From: a virus
Reading direction: 5' to 3' (one strand)
Virus record (IMG/VR): IMGVR_UViG_3300027759_006101
Location: 294,270 to 358,269 of that record
DNA: 64,000 nt
Under the pieces are notes generated by a model. The model was not told the origin of the DNA. It did not search any database and worked only from the letters and a program-made list of their open reading frames with translations. The translations under genes were made by a program, and so were the position numbers. Within the stretch, counting starts at the first letter, position 1. Each line of letters starts with the position of its first letter. This document shows, one piece after another, positions 1 to 9,741 of the stretch.

Positions 1-1
1 T

Positions 2-3000
2 ATCTATACTGTTTCTGCAATAGGAAATTCTCAAAAACAAATTTTTAATTACGAAAATGCTTTGTCTAGCTGGACATTTGATATCTTTGAATCTGTTCTT
101 TCTGAAGGACCTGCGGGAAGTCACAATGTATCACCAAACTTTAAGAAACAAATCAAAGGTATCTATCAAATAGCATCAATTGCATCAACTGAAACTGGTC
201 AAATATTTGTACCTGAAATTTCATTCCCATCTTTTCAAAATTATGAAAATTTCTTTGGGTCAGAGGGTAAAGGCAGTTCTTTATTACAAGATCTAGATAT
301 TGATTGGTATAAACAAGATTTTCAAAAATACTCTGTCAAAGCAGTTTTAAATGTTGCTGATGTATCATTAATACCTACTACATCAGGCACAGCTATATCG
401 AGTTTGGTACGCTCTCATTCTGGATTAGGCAATACTATCTTACAATCAAATGATAGTGTTCTGATTTTTGTAGGCTCAGGCTCAAGTTCGTCATCAGCCT
501 TAAATGGTATCTACAGACCTTCATTTACAGGCATAGGTAGTGTCTATTTTACCCAACACGAAGATTTTTATTTTGATACTAAATTTGAATCAACAACCGA
601 CAAAAAATCTCTTGCTTCACCTTATGAAAGGCCATCAGTCGTATCAGTAGAGCAAGGTTATATGGGCGTTGGTACAACATTCCAGAGCAAATATGTCTAT
701 ATGCAAGGTGAAGTAGCAATTCGAGCTAATACATTTAGCTCTGATTACTCTACAGAGGACCTTGAAAAATATTTACACACAGGAACTGAAACTTTTAAGA
801 TTGGTTCTGAAATAAGATTAAATACAAATACACAAGATTTAGATAAATTTCCAAGATTAGCTCCAATTCAACATACTCTTTTAGCAGACTTAGCTCTAGA
901 CACTGTATCTAATGACATCTTGATAGTCAAAAGAAATGGCAATCAATTATATAGCTTAGTAAGTGGAGATCCGTCACTATTTTACTTCCAAATAAATGAT
1001 AGAGTGTTCTATTACGCTACTGATGAGGATATTTATAATTCAAGCATTAGAAAATCGACTAGCGGCATTTATCAAATAATTTATATTGACACTAATTTTA
1101 ATTACTACTTAAGAAAAGTCAAAAATAATTCAGTAAATGGGCATCTTGATTATTCAAAAAGATTAGTTGCTCAATCTTCAATTGGTGGAACAATTTTTTA
1201 TCTTGCACGTCCAGAAACTTCTACGACAGTGTTCACTTGGACTAATTCAAATTATCCAGTTTCTTTATCTGACGTTTATTTAGTTTCAACTGGTAACACA
1301 GTTATTCCAAAAACTTACTCAACTGATTACACAATAAACCCAAGTAATGGTCAAATCAGTGTTGTAGGTTCTGGCTGGACTGGGACATTGTATGTACATC
1401 TTTATGCAGATAATACAGTCCCTTCTTATGACGCAGAACCGAAACAAATACTAAATAGATATTATTACATCCCACGAGTAACCAAAGACAGATTTATTTT
1501 TACTTCCGGAGTTGCTTTAGGTTCATCTACTTGGCAAATTGATTCTGAGCATTTTCAAGTAGTAAACAGCATTGGAACTGCTACTACTACTGAAATTAAA
1601 TTTAATAGAGATAGAAGTTCTTGGCTTGCAGATTATGACACAAGCAAGAATTATAGCTCAGTAGCTCAACACATTTTAAGTAGCGACTCAGTATCAAATT
1701 ATTTCTTCACAGACAGATTGTCATCAGATGGGTATTATTTTAAAACTGGATTAGGGAATTCGAGTGTTTTCAACGACACAAATCTTATTGATCCAATTAC
1801 TCTTAATAAAATTGGCTTATTCACTGGTGATTTCTATTTAGAAAAGTTAATAAATTCAGGAATTGGAGCTACTCTTACAGACTGGTACGCTGGTTTGGGA
1901 TTGACTGTTGATGCTAATGTACTAATTTTAACTAATAAAACCACACCAGATTATAGCGACAAAATAATAGATTCTTCATATCAATCTTCTTATTATGATG
2001 ATTTGAATAGATTAATTCTGCAAGATAAAACTGGTAAACGATACCAGAAAGTTTACACATTCAAAAGAAATGAATATCAAACTGTCAACTTAGATTATCA
2101 TTCAGCTTTCGGAGTTACATTATCACCGATTCAAGCAATTTTGACTAATTCTGCCGGAAGTGGAACATTTGTTTTATATTACGATCCCGCTAATACAAAC
2201 AGAAACACAAGCAATCGTTCTTGGATTGATGTTGCTACAAGATCTAGCTTCTTGTGTGCAACAGGTAACACAGGTAGTGTTCCAGATTTCAATGATATAA
2301 CTTATGTTCCTGTGATAGGGCCTTTGAGTTCACCATCTGGGTCAGGTAACACAGCGCAGTTCGATGGTTACGTAGTTGGCACTGGCGATACTATTATGAT
2401 TAGAAATCAATCAGATAGTACTAAAAATGGCATCTATACTTCAGTTGTTAGAAACAAATACACTTTAGTGAGAGCTACTGATTTAAATGCAACTTCAGAA
2501 TTATATGAGTTAGGTAGAGTTTCATTTGGTAATAGAATTTTTGAATTAAATCTGCCAGATGATAATTCTTCATATAACTTAGGAGCGTCAGCGTTAAATA
2601 CTCCGCTTATATGGAAAAATTTGGGTTCTGAGTATGTCATCGATGTTGTCGGTTTAGGACATACTAATTTTTCAAATCTAAACGCACTTCCTGATTATAT
2701 CAATGGAAGAGAAATTAGTGAAGGAAATAAAGTTTTCTTTTTTGGACAAACTACAAATTCTGAAAAAATAGTTGCAAGATTTAGAAAAAAAGTAATGCCT
2801 AATCTAACAAGAGTAGGTAATGGATCAAGTACAACTCAATTCCAAATTTCAAGTTTGTACGTAAATGATGCAAATAGAAATATAAACTATGAATTGTATT
2901 ATGATCCCTCATTGACTTCAGTTGGAACACATCCCGTACAATGGTTTAGACAAAATTTTATATCAAATTTTTCACCAGTTTCTTTTGGAAGCACTATCCC

Positions 3001-3892
3001 GTTAAGTGTCAATAATTTTATTATATTAAATGCACAAAAAGGAGATAGAATTTTACTTTTCAATCAAACAAATGAAACTGAAAATGGCATCTATTATTAC
3101 GACATTGTGAGAAACTTCTATCTGTCAAGAGATGAATTTTTAGATTCTGATGATGAAATTTCTGTTGACAAAAAAGTATATGTTTCATCTGGTTTTGCAA
3201 ACACAGGATATTACGGCTTAAGCTTTGATGAAGACGTAGTAAGTCCAGGAATTGGTATTACTCCAATATATTGGACAAAAATTAGAGAAAACACAACATT
3301 GACTGACGCTAGAGTTGCATCAATTGCAAATATAAATCTAACAAATCCTCCATCGAAAGTTGATGAAATTACTTTAAGAAAATTTGATAGAATTTTACTT
3401 AAAAATCAAACATCACAAACTGAAAATGGAGTCTATATAGTTTCAAGCATAGGTAATTCAAATGTTTGGACCAGAGCCACAGATTTAGATTCAAGTTCAG
3501 AACTAATACCTCAACTTTCTGTCAATGTTGGATACGGCACTACTAATTCTAATAAAAACTTTAGAATTAAATTGCCAGTTCCAAGAACAATCACTAATAC
3601 ACAAACAACTGCTTACATATTAAACACCGATAACATTAATTGGATTGACACATCTTCATCTGAGTTATATGAATCAAGCCCTGAATTATGGCAAAACTTA
3701 AAAGCAGGGTATGAAAATGCTGTTTTTCTTGGGACAGCAAAAATGGGTGTAGAGTCAACAGCTTCTAGTCGTAGTTTTGGAATTGCAGTAAGAACACCAA
3801 ATTCTACTATTTTATCAGGTTTTGGAATCACACAAAATGGTAAAGTAAGAGGATTAAATTTCAAAGTAGAATATAAAATTACAAAGGACTAA
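2..3892 (+). CDS. Giant virion structural protein, probably tail or fibre (5' truncated)
   Basis: The frame is open from the left window edge, so the real start lies upstream; 1296 residues are visible and a TTG at 62 is only an internal codon. The protein is rich in Ser, Thr, Asn and Tyr and has no long helices, which suits a beta-rich virion protein. Its clearest feature is a repeated module of the form D-R-I-L-L-K-N-Q-(x)n-N-G-I-Y followed by a W/R-A-T-D-L-stretch: about 2366-2545, 3033-3195 and 3379-3545, with weaker forms near 448-565 and 990-1180. The same module occurs in the minus-strand giant tail proteins, which ties this gene to the tail or adhesion apparatus. The C-terminus is an unrelated short beta-like tail. 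No enzymatic motif was seen. Phage structural role is inferred from composition, module and context. Confidence 0.75.
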   Translation: MYTVSAIGNSQKQIFNYENALSSWTFDIFESVLSEGPAGSHNVSPNFKKQIKGIYQIASIASTETGQIFVPEISFPSFQNYENFFGSEGKGSSLLQDLDIDWYKQDFQKYSVKAVLNVADVSLIPTTSGTAISSLVRSHSGLGNTILQSNDSVLIFVGSGSSSSSALNGIYRPSFTGIGSVYFTQHEDFYFDTKFESTTDKKSLASPYERPSVVSVEQGYMGVGTTFQSKYVYMQGEVAIRANTFSSDYSTEDLEKYLHTGTETFKIGSEIRLNTNTQDLDKFPRLAPIQHTLLADLALDTVSNDILIVKRNGNQLYSLVSGDPSLFYFQINDRVFYYATDEDIYNSSIRKSTSGIYQIIYIDTNFNYYLRKVKNNSVNGHLDYSKRLVAQSSIGGTIFYLARPETSTTVFTWTNSNYPVSLSDVYLVSTGNTVIPKTYSTDYTINPSNGQISVVGSGWTGTLYVHLYADNTVPSYDAEPKQILNRYYYIPRVTKDRFIFTSGVALGSSTWQIDSEHFQVVNSIGTATTTEIKFNRDRSSWLADYDTSKNYSSVAQHILSSDSVSNYFFTDRLSSDGYYFKTGLGNSSVFNDTNLIDPITLNKIGLFTGDFYLEKLINSGIGATLTDWYAGLGLTVDANVLILTNKTTPDYSDKIIDSSYQSSYYDDLNRLILQDKTGKRYQKVYTFKRNEYQTVNLDYHSAFGVTLSPIQAILTNSAGSGTFVLYYDPANTNRNTSNRSWIDVATRSSFLCATGNTGSVPDFNDITYVPVIGPLSSPSGSGNTAQFDGYVVGTGDTIMIRNQSDSTKNGIYTSVVRNKYTLVRATDLNATSELYELGRVSFGNRIFELNLPDDNSSYNLGASALNTPLIWKNLGSEYVIDVVGLGHTNFSNLNALPDYINGREISEGNKVFFFGQTTNSEKIVARFRKKVMPNLTRVGNGSSTTQFQISSLYVNDANRNINYELYYDPSLTSVGTHPVQWFRQNFISNFSPVSFGSTIPLSVNNFIILNAQKGDRILLFNQTNETENGIYYYDIVRNFYLSRDEFLDSDDEISVDKKVYVSSGFANTGYYGLSFDEDVVSPGIGITPIYWTKIRENTTLTDARVASIANINLTNPPSKVDEITLRKFDRILLKNQTSQTENGVYIVSSIGNSNVWTRATDLDSSSELIPQLSVNVGYGTTNSNKNFRIKLPVPRTITNTQTTAYILNTDNINWIDTSSSELYESSPELWQNLKAGYENAVFLGTAKMGVESTASSRSFGIAVRTPNSTILSGFGITQNGKVRGLNFKVEYKITKD

Positions 3893-3952
3893 AGGTATTG
3901 TTACTCCCCATAAAAAAATATAGTAATAACAATTTATCAAGAGAGATAAAAT

Positions 3953-4432
3953 ATGCATAATTTAGAATCAGGCCTTCACATTATTTTAGATGATATAGCT
4001 CCCAATATTCACTCCTTAGAAGAGCAAGCTAAAATTATCGCTTTAGCTTCGTCAATCATAAATAAAAAATTCAATTCTGTAAGATTATCTAAAACAGATT
4101 CTAAAACTGTAGAAGCTAAAATGACCGAAGCCATTCTGATTTCTATGAGTTCACTCAGCAATTGGGATGATGAAGATGATGAAAATGATTACATTGACGG
4201 ACGTGGATTGTCTGCTAATCAATTAGTCAGAAAAGTAGCTAATACTAAACCTTCCTGGGGCAAGATGGACATTATTGATCCTGATGTTTTAGATGATGTA
4301 TTTTCTTTTGAAGAAGAAGACGTAAAAGATGAAGAAAATTTCTTTGAAAATGGACAACAGACTACAGAAGTCTTTGACACCAAAGGCAGAGGAAGACATC
4401 GTTCAGATTTTAATTTTATGCCAGTAAAATAA
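3953..4432 (+). CDS. Small acidic protein of unknown function
   Basis: Encodes 159 residues. A purine-rich GAGAG stretch sits 7 bases upstream of the ATG and serves as a plausible ribosome binding site. The first 75 residues look helical; the middle and C-terminal parts are strongly acidic (runs of D and E around residues 67-77 and 116-130). It lies between a giant structural gene and another small gene that begins 2 bases after its stop, so the three are probably co-transcribed up to the hairpin near 5,060. I do not recognise the family. An assembly, chaperone-like or head/tail accessory role is possible but unsupported by any motif. Confidence 0.75.
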   Translation: MHNLESGLHIILDDIAPNIHSLEEQAKIIALASSIINKKFNSVRLSKTDSKTVEAKMTEAILISMSSLSNWDDEDDENDYIDGRGLSANQLVRKVANTKPSWGKMDIIDPDVLDDVFSFEEEDVKDEENFFENGQQTTEVFDTKGRGRHRSDFNFMPVK

Positions 4433-4433
4433 T

Positions 4434-5015
4434 ATGAAAAAAACAATTTTATCTCAAATGATGCCACCAATGGGAGATCCAATGGCTGCTATGGGTATGC
4501 CACCACCAGTAGCTCCTGCAGCTGGTCCGGGTATGGCTGGGGGTAATGCTGAAAAAATTATCAGAATTCCACTTTCAAATTTAGGTTTAATTTTAGCAGA
4601 TGTTGAAGTTGAAAAAAAATTGATGGAAGATTTTGAAGACAACGAACTTGAACTTGCCAATGAAATTTGGATTATGTATGGTGGCACAGAAGATGGTGGA
4701 GTTGTTCAGTCAAGAGTTGGCAAAAGAATGGAAAATCAAGATGTTAGTGATGAAGAAATTGAAAATACTAACAAATCTCGTTGGGAAAGACTTCCTGATG
4801 GAGAAAATTTGGATGATTTAGAAATTGAACTTTCTGATTTTGCTAATGCTATAAAATATCTTTCATTCGGCTTTTCTAAGAATAAAGCAAAAGAACAGCC
4901 AGCTCCTGGCGGAGGAATGCCAGGTATGGCATCAAGAAAGCTTGAAAATATGGTAAAATTAGCACGAAATTTGGATAAATTTGGCCTTTATCGTATAGCT
5001 GATCGATTAATGTAA
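4434..5015 (+). CDS. Unknown phage protein with Met/Pro/Gly-rich N-terminus
   Basis: Encodes 193 residues starting 2 bases after the previous stop, so translational coupling is likely. Residues 9-37 are a low-complexity Met/Pro/Gly/Ala stretch; a second Pro/Gly/Met-rich linker sits near residues 150-163. Between them is an acidic, mainly helical segment. The last 20 residues end in L-A-R-N-L-D-K-F-G-L-Y-R-I-A-D-R-L, a helical 'LDK-G--x-AD' tail that I have the impression recurs at the ends of unrelated phage proteins, though I cannot check this. It is the last gene before the terminator at 5,043-5,080. Function unknown. Confidence 0.72.
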   Translation: MKKTILSQMMPPMGDPMAAMGMPPPVAPAAGPGMAGGNAEKIIRIPLSNLGLILADVEVEKKLMEDFEDNELELANEIWIMYGGTEDGGVVQSRVGKRMENQDVSDEEIENTNKSRWERLPDGENLDDLEIELSDFANAIKYLSFGFSKNKAKEQPAPGGGMPGMASRKLENMVKLARNLDKFGLYRIADRLM

Positions 5016-5042
5016 TTATTTCAAATTTGGCTTGTTTTTCGT

Positions 5043-5080
5043 ATAATGCTATGGTATAAAAATCATAGCATTATTTTTTT
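5043..5080 (+). terminator. Rho-independent terminator before gyrB
   Basis: A perfect 11-bp inverted repeat (ATAATGCTATG at 5043-5053 and CATAGCATTAT at 5064-5074) with a 10-base loop runs directly into a T tract ending at 5080. It separates the upstream structural genes from gyrB. The stem is AT-rich, so it may be weak. A TATAAT sequence at 5042-5047 lies in the left arm but has no convincing -35 partner. Confidence 0.75.
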
Positions 5081-5095
5081 GCTCAAGGAAAACAA

Positions 5096-7222
5096 ATGGC
5101 AAGTCAATACAATGAAAATTCCATACAGATCTTGGAAAGCCAAGAAGCTGTAAGGACACGACCAGCAATGTACATCGGTGACACTGGTAAGAGAGGTCTT
5201 CATCATTTAGTCTGGGAAATTTTGGATAACTCAGTTGACGAGCATATGGCTGGTCACTGTACTAAAATTGATGTCATTGTTTCTAAAGACAACCGTTCAG
5301 TTACAGTTATTGATAATGGAAGAGGCATTCCTGTAGCCGTAAAGCAAGAAGATCCAAAGAAACGATCTACTCTTGAGATTGTACTTACTGAACTTCACGC
5401 TGGTGGTAAGTTCGGCGATGATGGCTCTGGCTATGAAGCATCAGGTGGACTTCACGGTGTAGGAGCTTCTTGTGTAAACTTTCTTTCATTAAGGTTAGAT
5501 GTAGAAGTTTGCAGAGACAAGAAGAAGTATCAACTTAGCTTTGATCGTGGAATTCCTGCGTCTCAAGTGACCGAAATTGGAAATTCATCCTCTACTGGTA
5601 CAAAAATTACTTTCTCTCCTGACTATAATATTTTTGGTCAATTTGCAGTAGAAGATGCTTTTCGTGAAGTTCTCTTGGATGATTTTGACATTGATGAGAA
5701 ATTTGCAGAATGTTCTGGCAAATGGCGCAAAGCACTAATCAATGGCCCTGTTAATCTTGAAGTATTCAACCAATGTTTTGGATATATGAACTATGCAGAG
5801 GAAATATTAACAAAAGCCTTTGATTCTTGGTTCAACCATTCTTGGAAAAATATTCATTTTGATGAGTCAGTTATAATCCGCAGATTGCGTGAAACTGCTT
5901 ATCTTAACGGCGGACTGAAGATTGTTTACAAAAATGAGCACACTGGTACCAAAGAAGAATTTTTCTTTGAAGGCGGAATTGCTGATTACGTAAGTTATCT
6001 TGCGTTTTCTCGGACAGGGGTGTATCCACTCAAGCCATTCTTCTTTGATAACAAAAGTGGCAAAGTCAATGTTCAAGTTGCATTTCAATACAGTGAAGAT
6101 GATGAAGAAACAATTTATACCTATGCAAATAATATTTTTACCACTGACGGTGGCACTCATCTTAGTGGCTTCAAAACATCTATCACAAGAGTAGTAAATC
6201 AATTTGCACGTTCTTCAGGTGTTCTTAAGGAAAAAGAGCCAAACCTTTCCGGAGAAGATATCCGAGAAGGCATTATTGCCATAGTTTCTGTCCGCCTACC
6301 ACAACCTCAATTTGAAGGACAAACTAAAGGCAAACTTGGTTCTCAAGAAGTTGAAGGTGTTGTAAATAGGCTCTTTTCAGAGGCAATCACAGAATATTTT
6401 GAAAAAAATCCTTCTGTAGTCAAGAATATTGCAGAAAAAGCTTTGAGAGCAGCAAAGGCACGAGCAGCAGCAAAGAGAGCATCTGAAAATATCAAGAGGC
6501 AAGGTTTTCTTGGTCGTTCAGGTTCTCTTCCTGGAAAGTTATCTGATTGTAATTCGGAAGATGCAATGTCTACTGAACTTTACATTGTTGAAGGTGACTC
6601 TGCAGCTGGAAGTTGCAAGGGTGGTCGTGACCCAGAATATCAAGCAGTTATGCCTATTCGTGGAAAGATTATCAATCCAGAGAAGAACGATTATGCCAAA
6701 CTTATGCAAAATGAAGAAGTTGGTGCAATCATTTCAGCTGTTGGTACTGGAATAAAAGATGATTTCAATATTAAGGATCTTCGATATGGCAAGATTGTAA
6801 TTATGACTGACGCTGATGATGATGGTGCTCATATTGCAACTCTTTTGATGACATTCTTTTATAGATTTATGCGCCCTCTCATAACAGAAGGTCATTTATT
6901 TATTGCTAAGCCACCACTTTATCGAGTCAATTACAAGAATGATAAATTTTACATTCATACTGAAGCTGAACTTGATGGGTACAGAAAGAAGTATGGTGAT
7001 AAAATAGAAGTCACAAGATTCAAAGGTTTGGGTGAAATGGATGCTGATGAACTTGGCACAACTACTATGGAAATTGGCAAACGTCAAATTATCAAAGTAA
7101 ATGTCGAAGATGTTGAAGAAGCATCAAGAATCCTAAATGTTCTGATGGGCAGTAATGTTGCTCCTCGCAAAGAACATATCATCGAAAAGTCTGCTGCAAG
7201 GATATTAGAAAACAATGGCTAG
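5096..7222 (+). CDS. gyrB: DNA gyrase subunit B (type IIA topoisomerase ATPase)
   Basis: Encodes 708 residues. The GHKL ATPase domain is complete: catalytic E41 in E-I-L-D-N-S-V-D-E, D73 in D-N-G-R-G-I-P, G-G-K-F at 103-106 and the ATP-lid motif G-G-L-H-G-V-G-A-S around 117-125. The TOPRIM domain has E489-G-D-S-A and T-D-A-D-D-D-G-A-H near 561-569, and the C-terminus has the R-F-K-G-L-G-E-M motif. With GyrA it forms an A2B2 enzyme that changes DNA supercoiling using ATP. Compared with the short bacterial GyrB (about 640 residues), it carries roughly 65-70 extra residues around 172-250, between the N-I-F strand and the R-L-R-E-T-A-Y-L-N motif. It overlaps gyrA by 8 bases (ATGGCTAG). A bacterial-type gyrase pair, rather than a split T4-type topoisomerase, is the best reading; topoisomerase IV is less likely because the partner has a GyrA box. 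Confidence 0.95.
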   Translation: MASQYNENSIQILESQEAVRTRPAMYIGDTGKRGLHHLVWEILDNSVDEHMAGHCTKIDVIVSKDNRSVTVIDNGRGIPVAVKQEDPKKRSTLEIVLTELHAGGKFGDDGSGYEASGGLHGVGASCVNFLSLRLDVEVCRDKKKYQLSFDRGIPASQVTEIGNSSSTGTKITFSPDYNIFGQFAVEDAFREVLLDDFDIDEKFAECSGKWRKALINGPVNLEVFNQCFGYMNYAEEILTKAFDSWFNHSWKNIHFDESVIIRRLRETAYLNGGLKIVYKNEHTGTKEEFFFEGGIADYVSYLAFSRTGVYPLKPFFFDNKSGKVNVQVAFQYSEDDEETIYTYANNIFTTDGGTHLSGFKTSITRVVNQFARSSGVLKEKEPNLSGEDIREGIIAIVSVRLPQPQFEGQTKGKLGSQEVEGVVNRLFSEAITEYFEKNPSVVKNIAEKALRAAKARAAAKRASENIKRQGFLGRSGSLPGKLSDCNSEDAMSTELYIVEGDSAAGSCKGGRDPEYQAVMPIRGKIINPEKNDYAKLMQNEEVGAIISAVGTGIKDDFNIKDLRYGKIVIMTDADDDGAHIATLLMTFFYRFMRPLITEGHLFIAKPPLYRVNYKNDKFYIHTEAELDGYRKKYGDKIEVTRFKGLGEMDADELGTTTMEIGKRQIIKVNVEDVEEASRILNVLMGSNVAPRKEHIIEKSAARILENNG

Positions 7223-9734
7223 AAGACCAAAGGTTGAAGATACAACAACAATTATTGATAAAGAAGACCACATTATCAACAAAGAGTTCATCGAACTCTT
7301 AGATGATCGGTTTACCAATTACGCTTTTGCAGTAATGGAAGATCGTGCTCTGCCTGATGCAAGGGATGGTTTAAAGCCATCCCAACGCAGAACTCTTGTC
7401 GCAATGAATGACTTGAATTTGCGTTCATCTGGTAAGACTAAAAAATGTGCAAAGATCTGTGGTGATGTTTCAGGTAACTACCATCCTCACGGAGAAGCGG
7501 TTGTCTATCCAACACTTGTTCGTATGGCACAAGTTTGGTCTTTGCGCTACCCATTGATTTCCCCTCAAGGAAACTTTGGCTCACCAGCACCAGAAGACAA
7601 GCCTGCTGCTATGCGTTACACCGAAGCGAAATTTTCTGCTTTTGGTGATCAAATGGTTGCTGAGCTTTCAAATCAAGTTGTAGATTATGTATCTAACTAC
7701 AATGATGAGTTGATGGAACCAACTGTTATGCCTTCCCTGATTCCAAACCTATTAATCAATGGGTGTTCTGGAATTGCTGTTGGCTGGGCGACAAATATGG
7801 CACCTCATAACTTGCGTGAAGTGGCTAATTTGATTGACGCTTATATCAAAAATCCTGAAATTACAGTAGATGAAATTTTAGAGATTGTTCCAGGCCCAGA
7901 TTTCCCTCTACCTTGTAAGATTCTCGGAACTAATGGAGTGAAGAGTTACTTTACAACTGGAAGGGGCTCTATTCAATTGGAAGGCTACCATACAATTGAA
8001 TCTGAGAAGAACGGTCAGCTTTACATTAAGGTCACTGCACTTCCATACGGTGGTTCTGCTGAAGGCTTTTGTCGTGAAATCAAAGAACTTGTTGAATCTA
8101 AGAAAATTGAAGGCATCACAAACCTCAAGAATCTTACAAACAAGAAGGGTATGGATGTCAGGATTTGGATCCATAAATCAGCAAATTCAAATGTTGTTTT
8201 AAATCTAATTCTCAAGCATACTTCTTTGCGAACAAATTTCTCTGTTAACTCAACAGTACTTATGGGTGGCAAGAAAGTTGTTGAAAATGTTCCTATTATC
8301 AAACTTGTAGAAACATTTGTAGAACACCGCAAAGATGTTTTAACTAGAAAATTTAATGCAGAACTTGATAAAAATAATCGAAGACTCCATATCCTTGATG
8401 GTCTCATTGGCATTACCGCTAAAATTGATTCGGTTATTAAGCTCATCCGTCAAGCTGATGATAGGAATGTGGCACAACAAGAACTCATTGCCCAAGGATT
8501 TGTAAAGTCTCCTGAGCAGGCTGATGCAGTTTTGAAGATTACTTTGGGAAATCTTACTAAACTTGATGTCAACTCTATGACTGATGAGTTCTCAAAGCTC
8601 ACACACCGAAATGAGTGGCTTGTTGAACAGCTTTCTTCAGAAAAGAAAATGCTCAGGCTAATTTCTAAAGAGCAACTTGATCTTGCTGCAAAGATTGGCG
8701 ATGATAGACGGTCAGAAATTGTACCTTCCATAGAAGATTTCAATTATGAAGACTTGATTAAAGAAGAGCAAATCATCGTATCTCTTACAAAAGATGGCTA
8801 CATCAAGCGTGTTCCATTGGATACTTTCAAGACACAAAATCGTGGTGGAAAAGGTGTCATTGGCGTAAAGTCTCGTGAAGAAGATGAGGCTTCAGACTTC
8901 TTTTCAGGCACGACTCACGATTTGTTCTTGTTCTTTACAAATCAAGGTAATTTGCTGAAGAAAAAGGGCTATGAAATTCCATTAGCAACAAGAACTTCCA
9001 AGGGTGTTCATCTTAACAATCTTTTGAACTTGACTGAAGCAGAATCAGTATCATCAACAATTACACTCAAAAGTTTAGATGTTGATGGCAACTTTGTTAT
9101 GGTCACTAAGAAAGGTCTCATCAAGAGGTCTGAGATTAGAGACTACAACACCAGTCTTCGTAAAAGAGGACTAAAGGCCATCTCATTAACTGAAAATGAT
9201 GAGTTAGCATTTGTAATGCAAACAGATGGTACTCAAGATGTTATGATTGTCACAGCAATGGGAATGGCTGTAAGGTATTCAGAAAATCTTGTACGGTGTA
9301 TTGGCAAAAATGGGCAAGGTAGTCGCTCAATGCTTCTAAAAGCAGAAGATACAATTGCTGCAGTTCTAGCAATTGATGCTGATGCTGATCCTTCAATTCT
9401 GGTAATTACTGAATTTGGTAAGGGTAAGAAGACTTTTGCTTCTGAATACCGTTCTACTGCTGGTAGAGCAGTCAAAGGCCAAAGAACAATCAACACTCTT
9501 AAGAGAGAAGCTTCTGGAAAAATTGTAAGTGCAGTGGCATTATCAGATAATGATGAAATATTAGTGCTTACAAACAAGGGCAAAATGATGAGATGTAATC
9601 TTGACTCTCTTCGAAATAAATCCAAAGTCACACAAGCAAATAACATTGTGTCCCTTGATGACGGAGACACTGTGCAAACTGTTAGTGTAGTTCCAACTTC
9701 AAATAAGGACTTTGAAGAGGAGTTTACAGAATAA
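7215..9734 (+). CDS. gyrA: DNA gyrase subunit A (DNA cleavage and wrapping subunit)
   Basis: Encodes 839 residues starting inside the last 8 bases of gyrB. The breakage-reunion domain has the R-A-L-P-D-A-R-D-G-L-K-P motif near 44-55 and the catalytic tyrosine Y135 in A-A-M-R-Y-T-E-A-K (codon at 7617-7619). A coiled-coil arm follows, then a C-terminal beta-pinwheel with a recognisable GyrA box, Q-N-R-G-G-K-G at 541-547. That box is what lets gyrase wrap DNA and introduce negative supercoils, so the phage enzyme probably keeps true gyrase activity (inferred). The length matches bacterial GyrA (about 800-875). The C-terminal tail is acidic. It is co-transcribed with gyrB and a small virion gene that begins 7 bases after its stop. 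Confidence 0.95.
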   Translation: MARRPKVEDTTTIIDKEDHIINKEFIELLDDRFTNYAFAVMEDRALPDARDGLKPSQRRTLVAMNDLNLRSSGKTKKCAKICGDVSGNYHPHGEAVVYPTLVRMAQVWSLRYPLISPQGNFGSPAPEDKPAAMRYTEAKFSAFGDQMVAELSNQVVDYVSNYNDELMEPTVMPSLIPNLLINGCSGIAVGWATNMAPHNLREVANLIDAYIKNPEITVDEILEIVPGPDFPLPCKILGTNGVKSYFTTGRGSIQLEGYHTIESEKNGQLYIKVTALPYGGSAEGFCREIKELVESKKIEGITNLKNLTNKKGMDVRIWIHKSANSNVVLNLILKHTSLRTNFSVNSTVLMGGKKVVENVPIIKLVETFVEHRKDVLTRKFNAELDKNNRRLHILDGLIGITAKIDSVIKLIRQADDRNVAQQELIAQGFVKSPEQADAVLKITLGNLTKLDVNSMTDEFSKLTHRNEWLVEQLSSEKKMLRLISKEQLDLAAKIGDDRRSEIVPSIEDFNYEDLIKEEQIIVSLTKDGYIKRVPLDTFKTQNRGGKGVIGVKSREEDEASDFFSGTTHDLFLFFTNQGNLLKKKGYEIPLATRTSKGVHLNNLLNLTEAESVSSTITLKSLDVDGNFVMVTKKGLIKRSEIRDYNTSLRKRGLKAISLTENDELAFVMQTDGTQDVMIVTAMGMAVRYSENLVRCIGKNGQGSRSMLLKAEDTIAAVLAIDADADPSILVITEFGKGKKTFASEYRSTAGRAVKGQRTINTLKREASGKIVSAVALSDNDEILVLTNKGKMMRCNLDSLRNKSKVTQANNIVSLDDGDTVQTVSVVPTSNKDFEEEFTE

Positions 9735-9741
9735 AATAATT

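Noticed and set aside
3898-3935. Imperfect inverted repeat after the first gene (TTGTTACT / AGTAATAA)
   Set aside because: The stem includes a G-U pair, the loop is long and no T tract follows, so it does not qualify as a terminator.
5042-5062. TATAAT and TATAAAAA sequences read as sigma70 or T4-type late promoter elements before gyrB
   Set aside because: No acceptable -35 at the right spacing, and the sequences fall in the terminator hairpin; the match to the late promoter TATAAATA is incomplete.
9712-9741. TTG start adding ten residues to the small virion protein
   Set aside because: It lies inside gyrA and would replace the conserved M-A-N start of the family.
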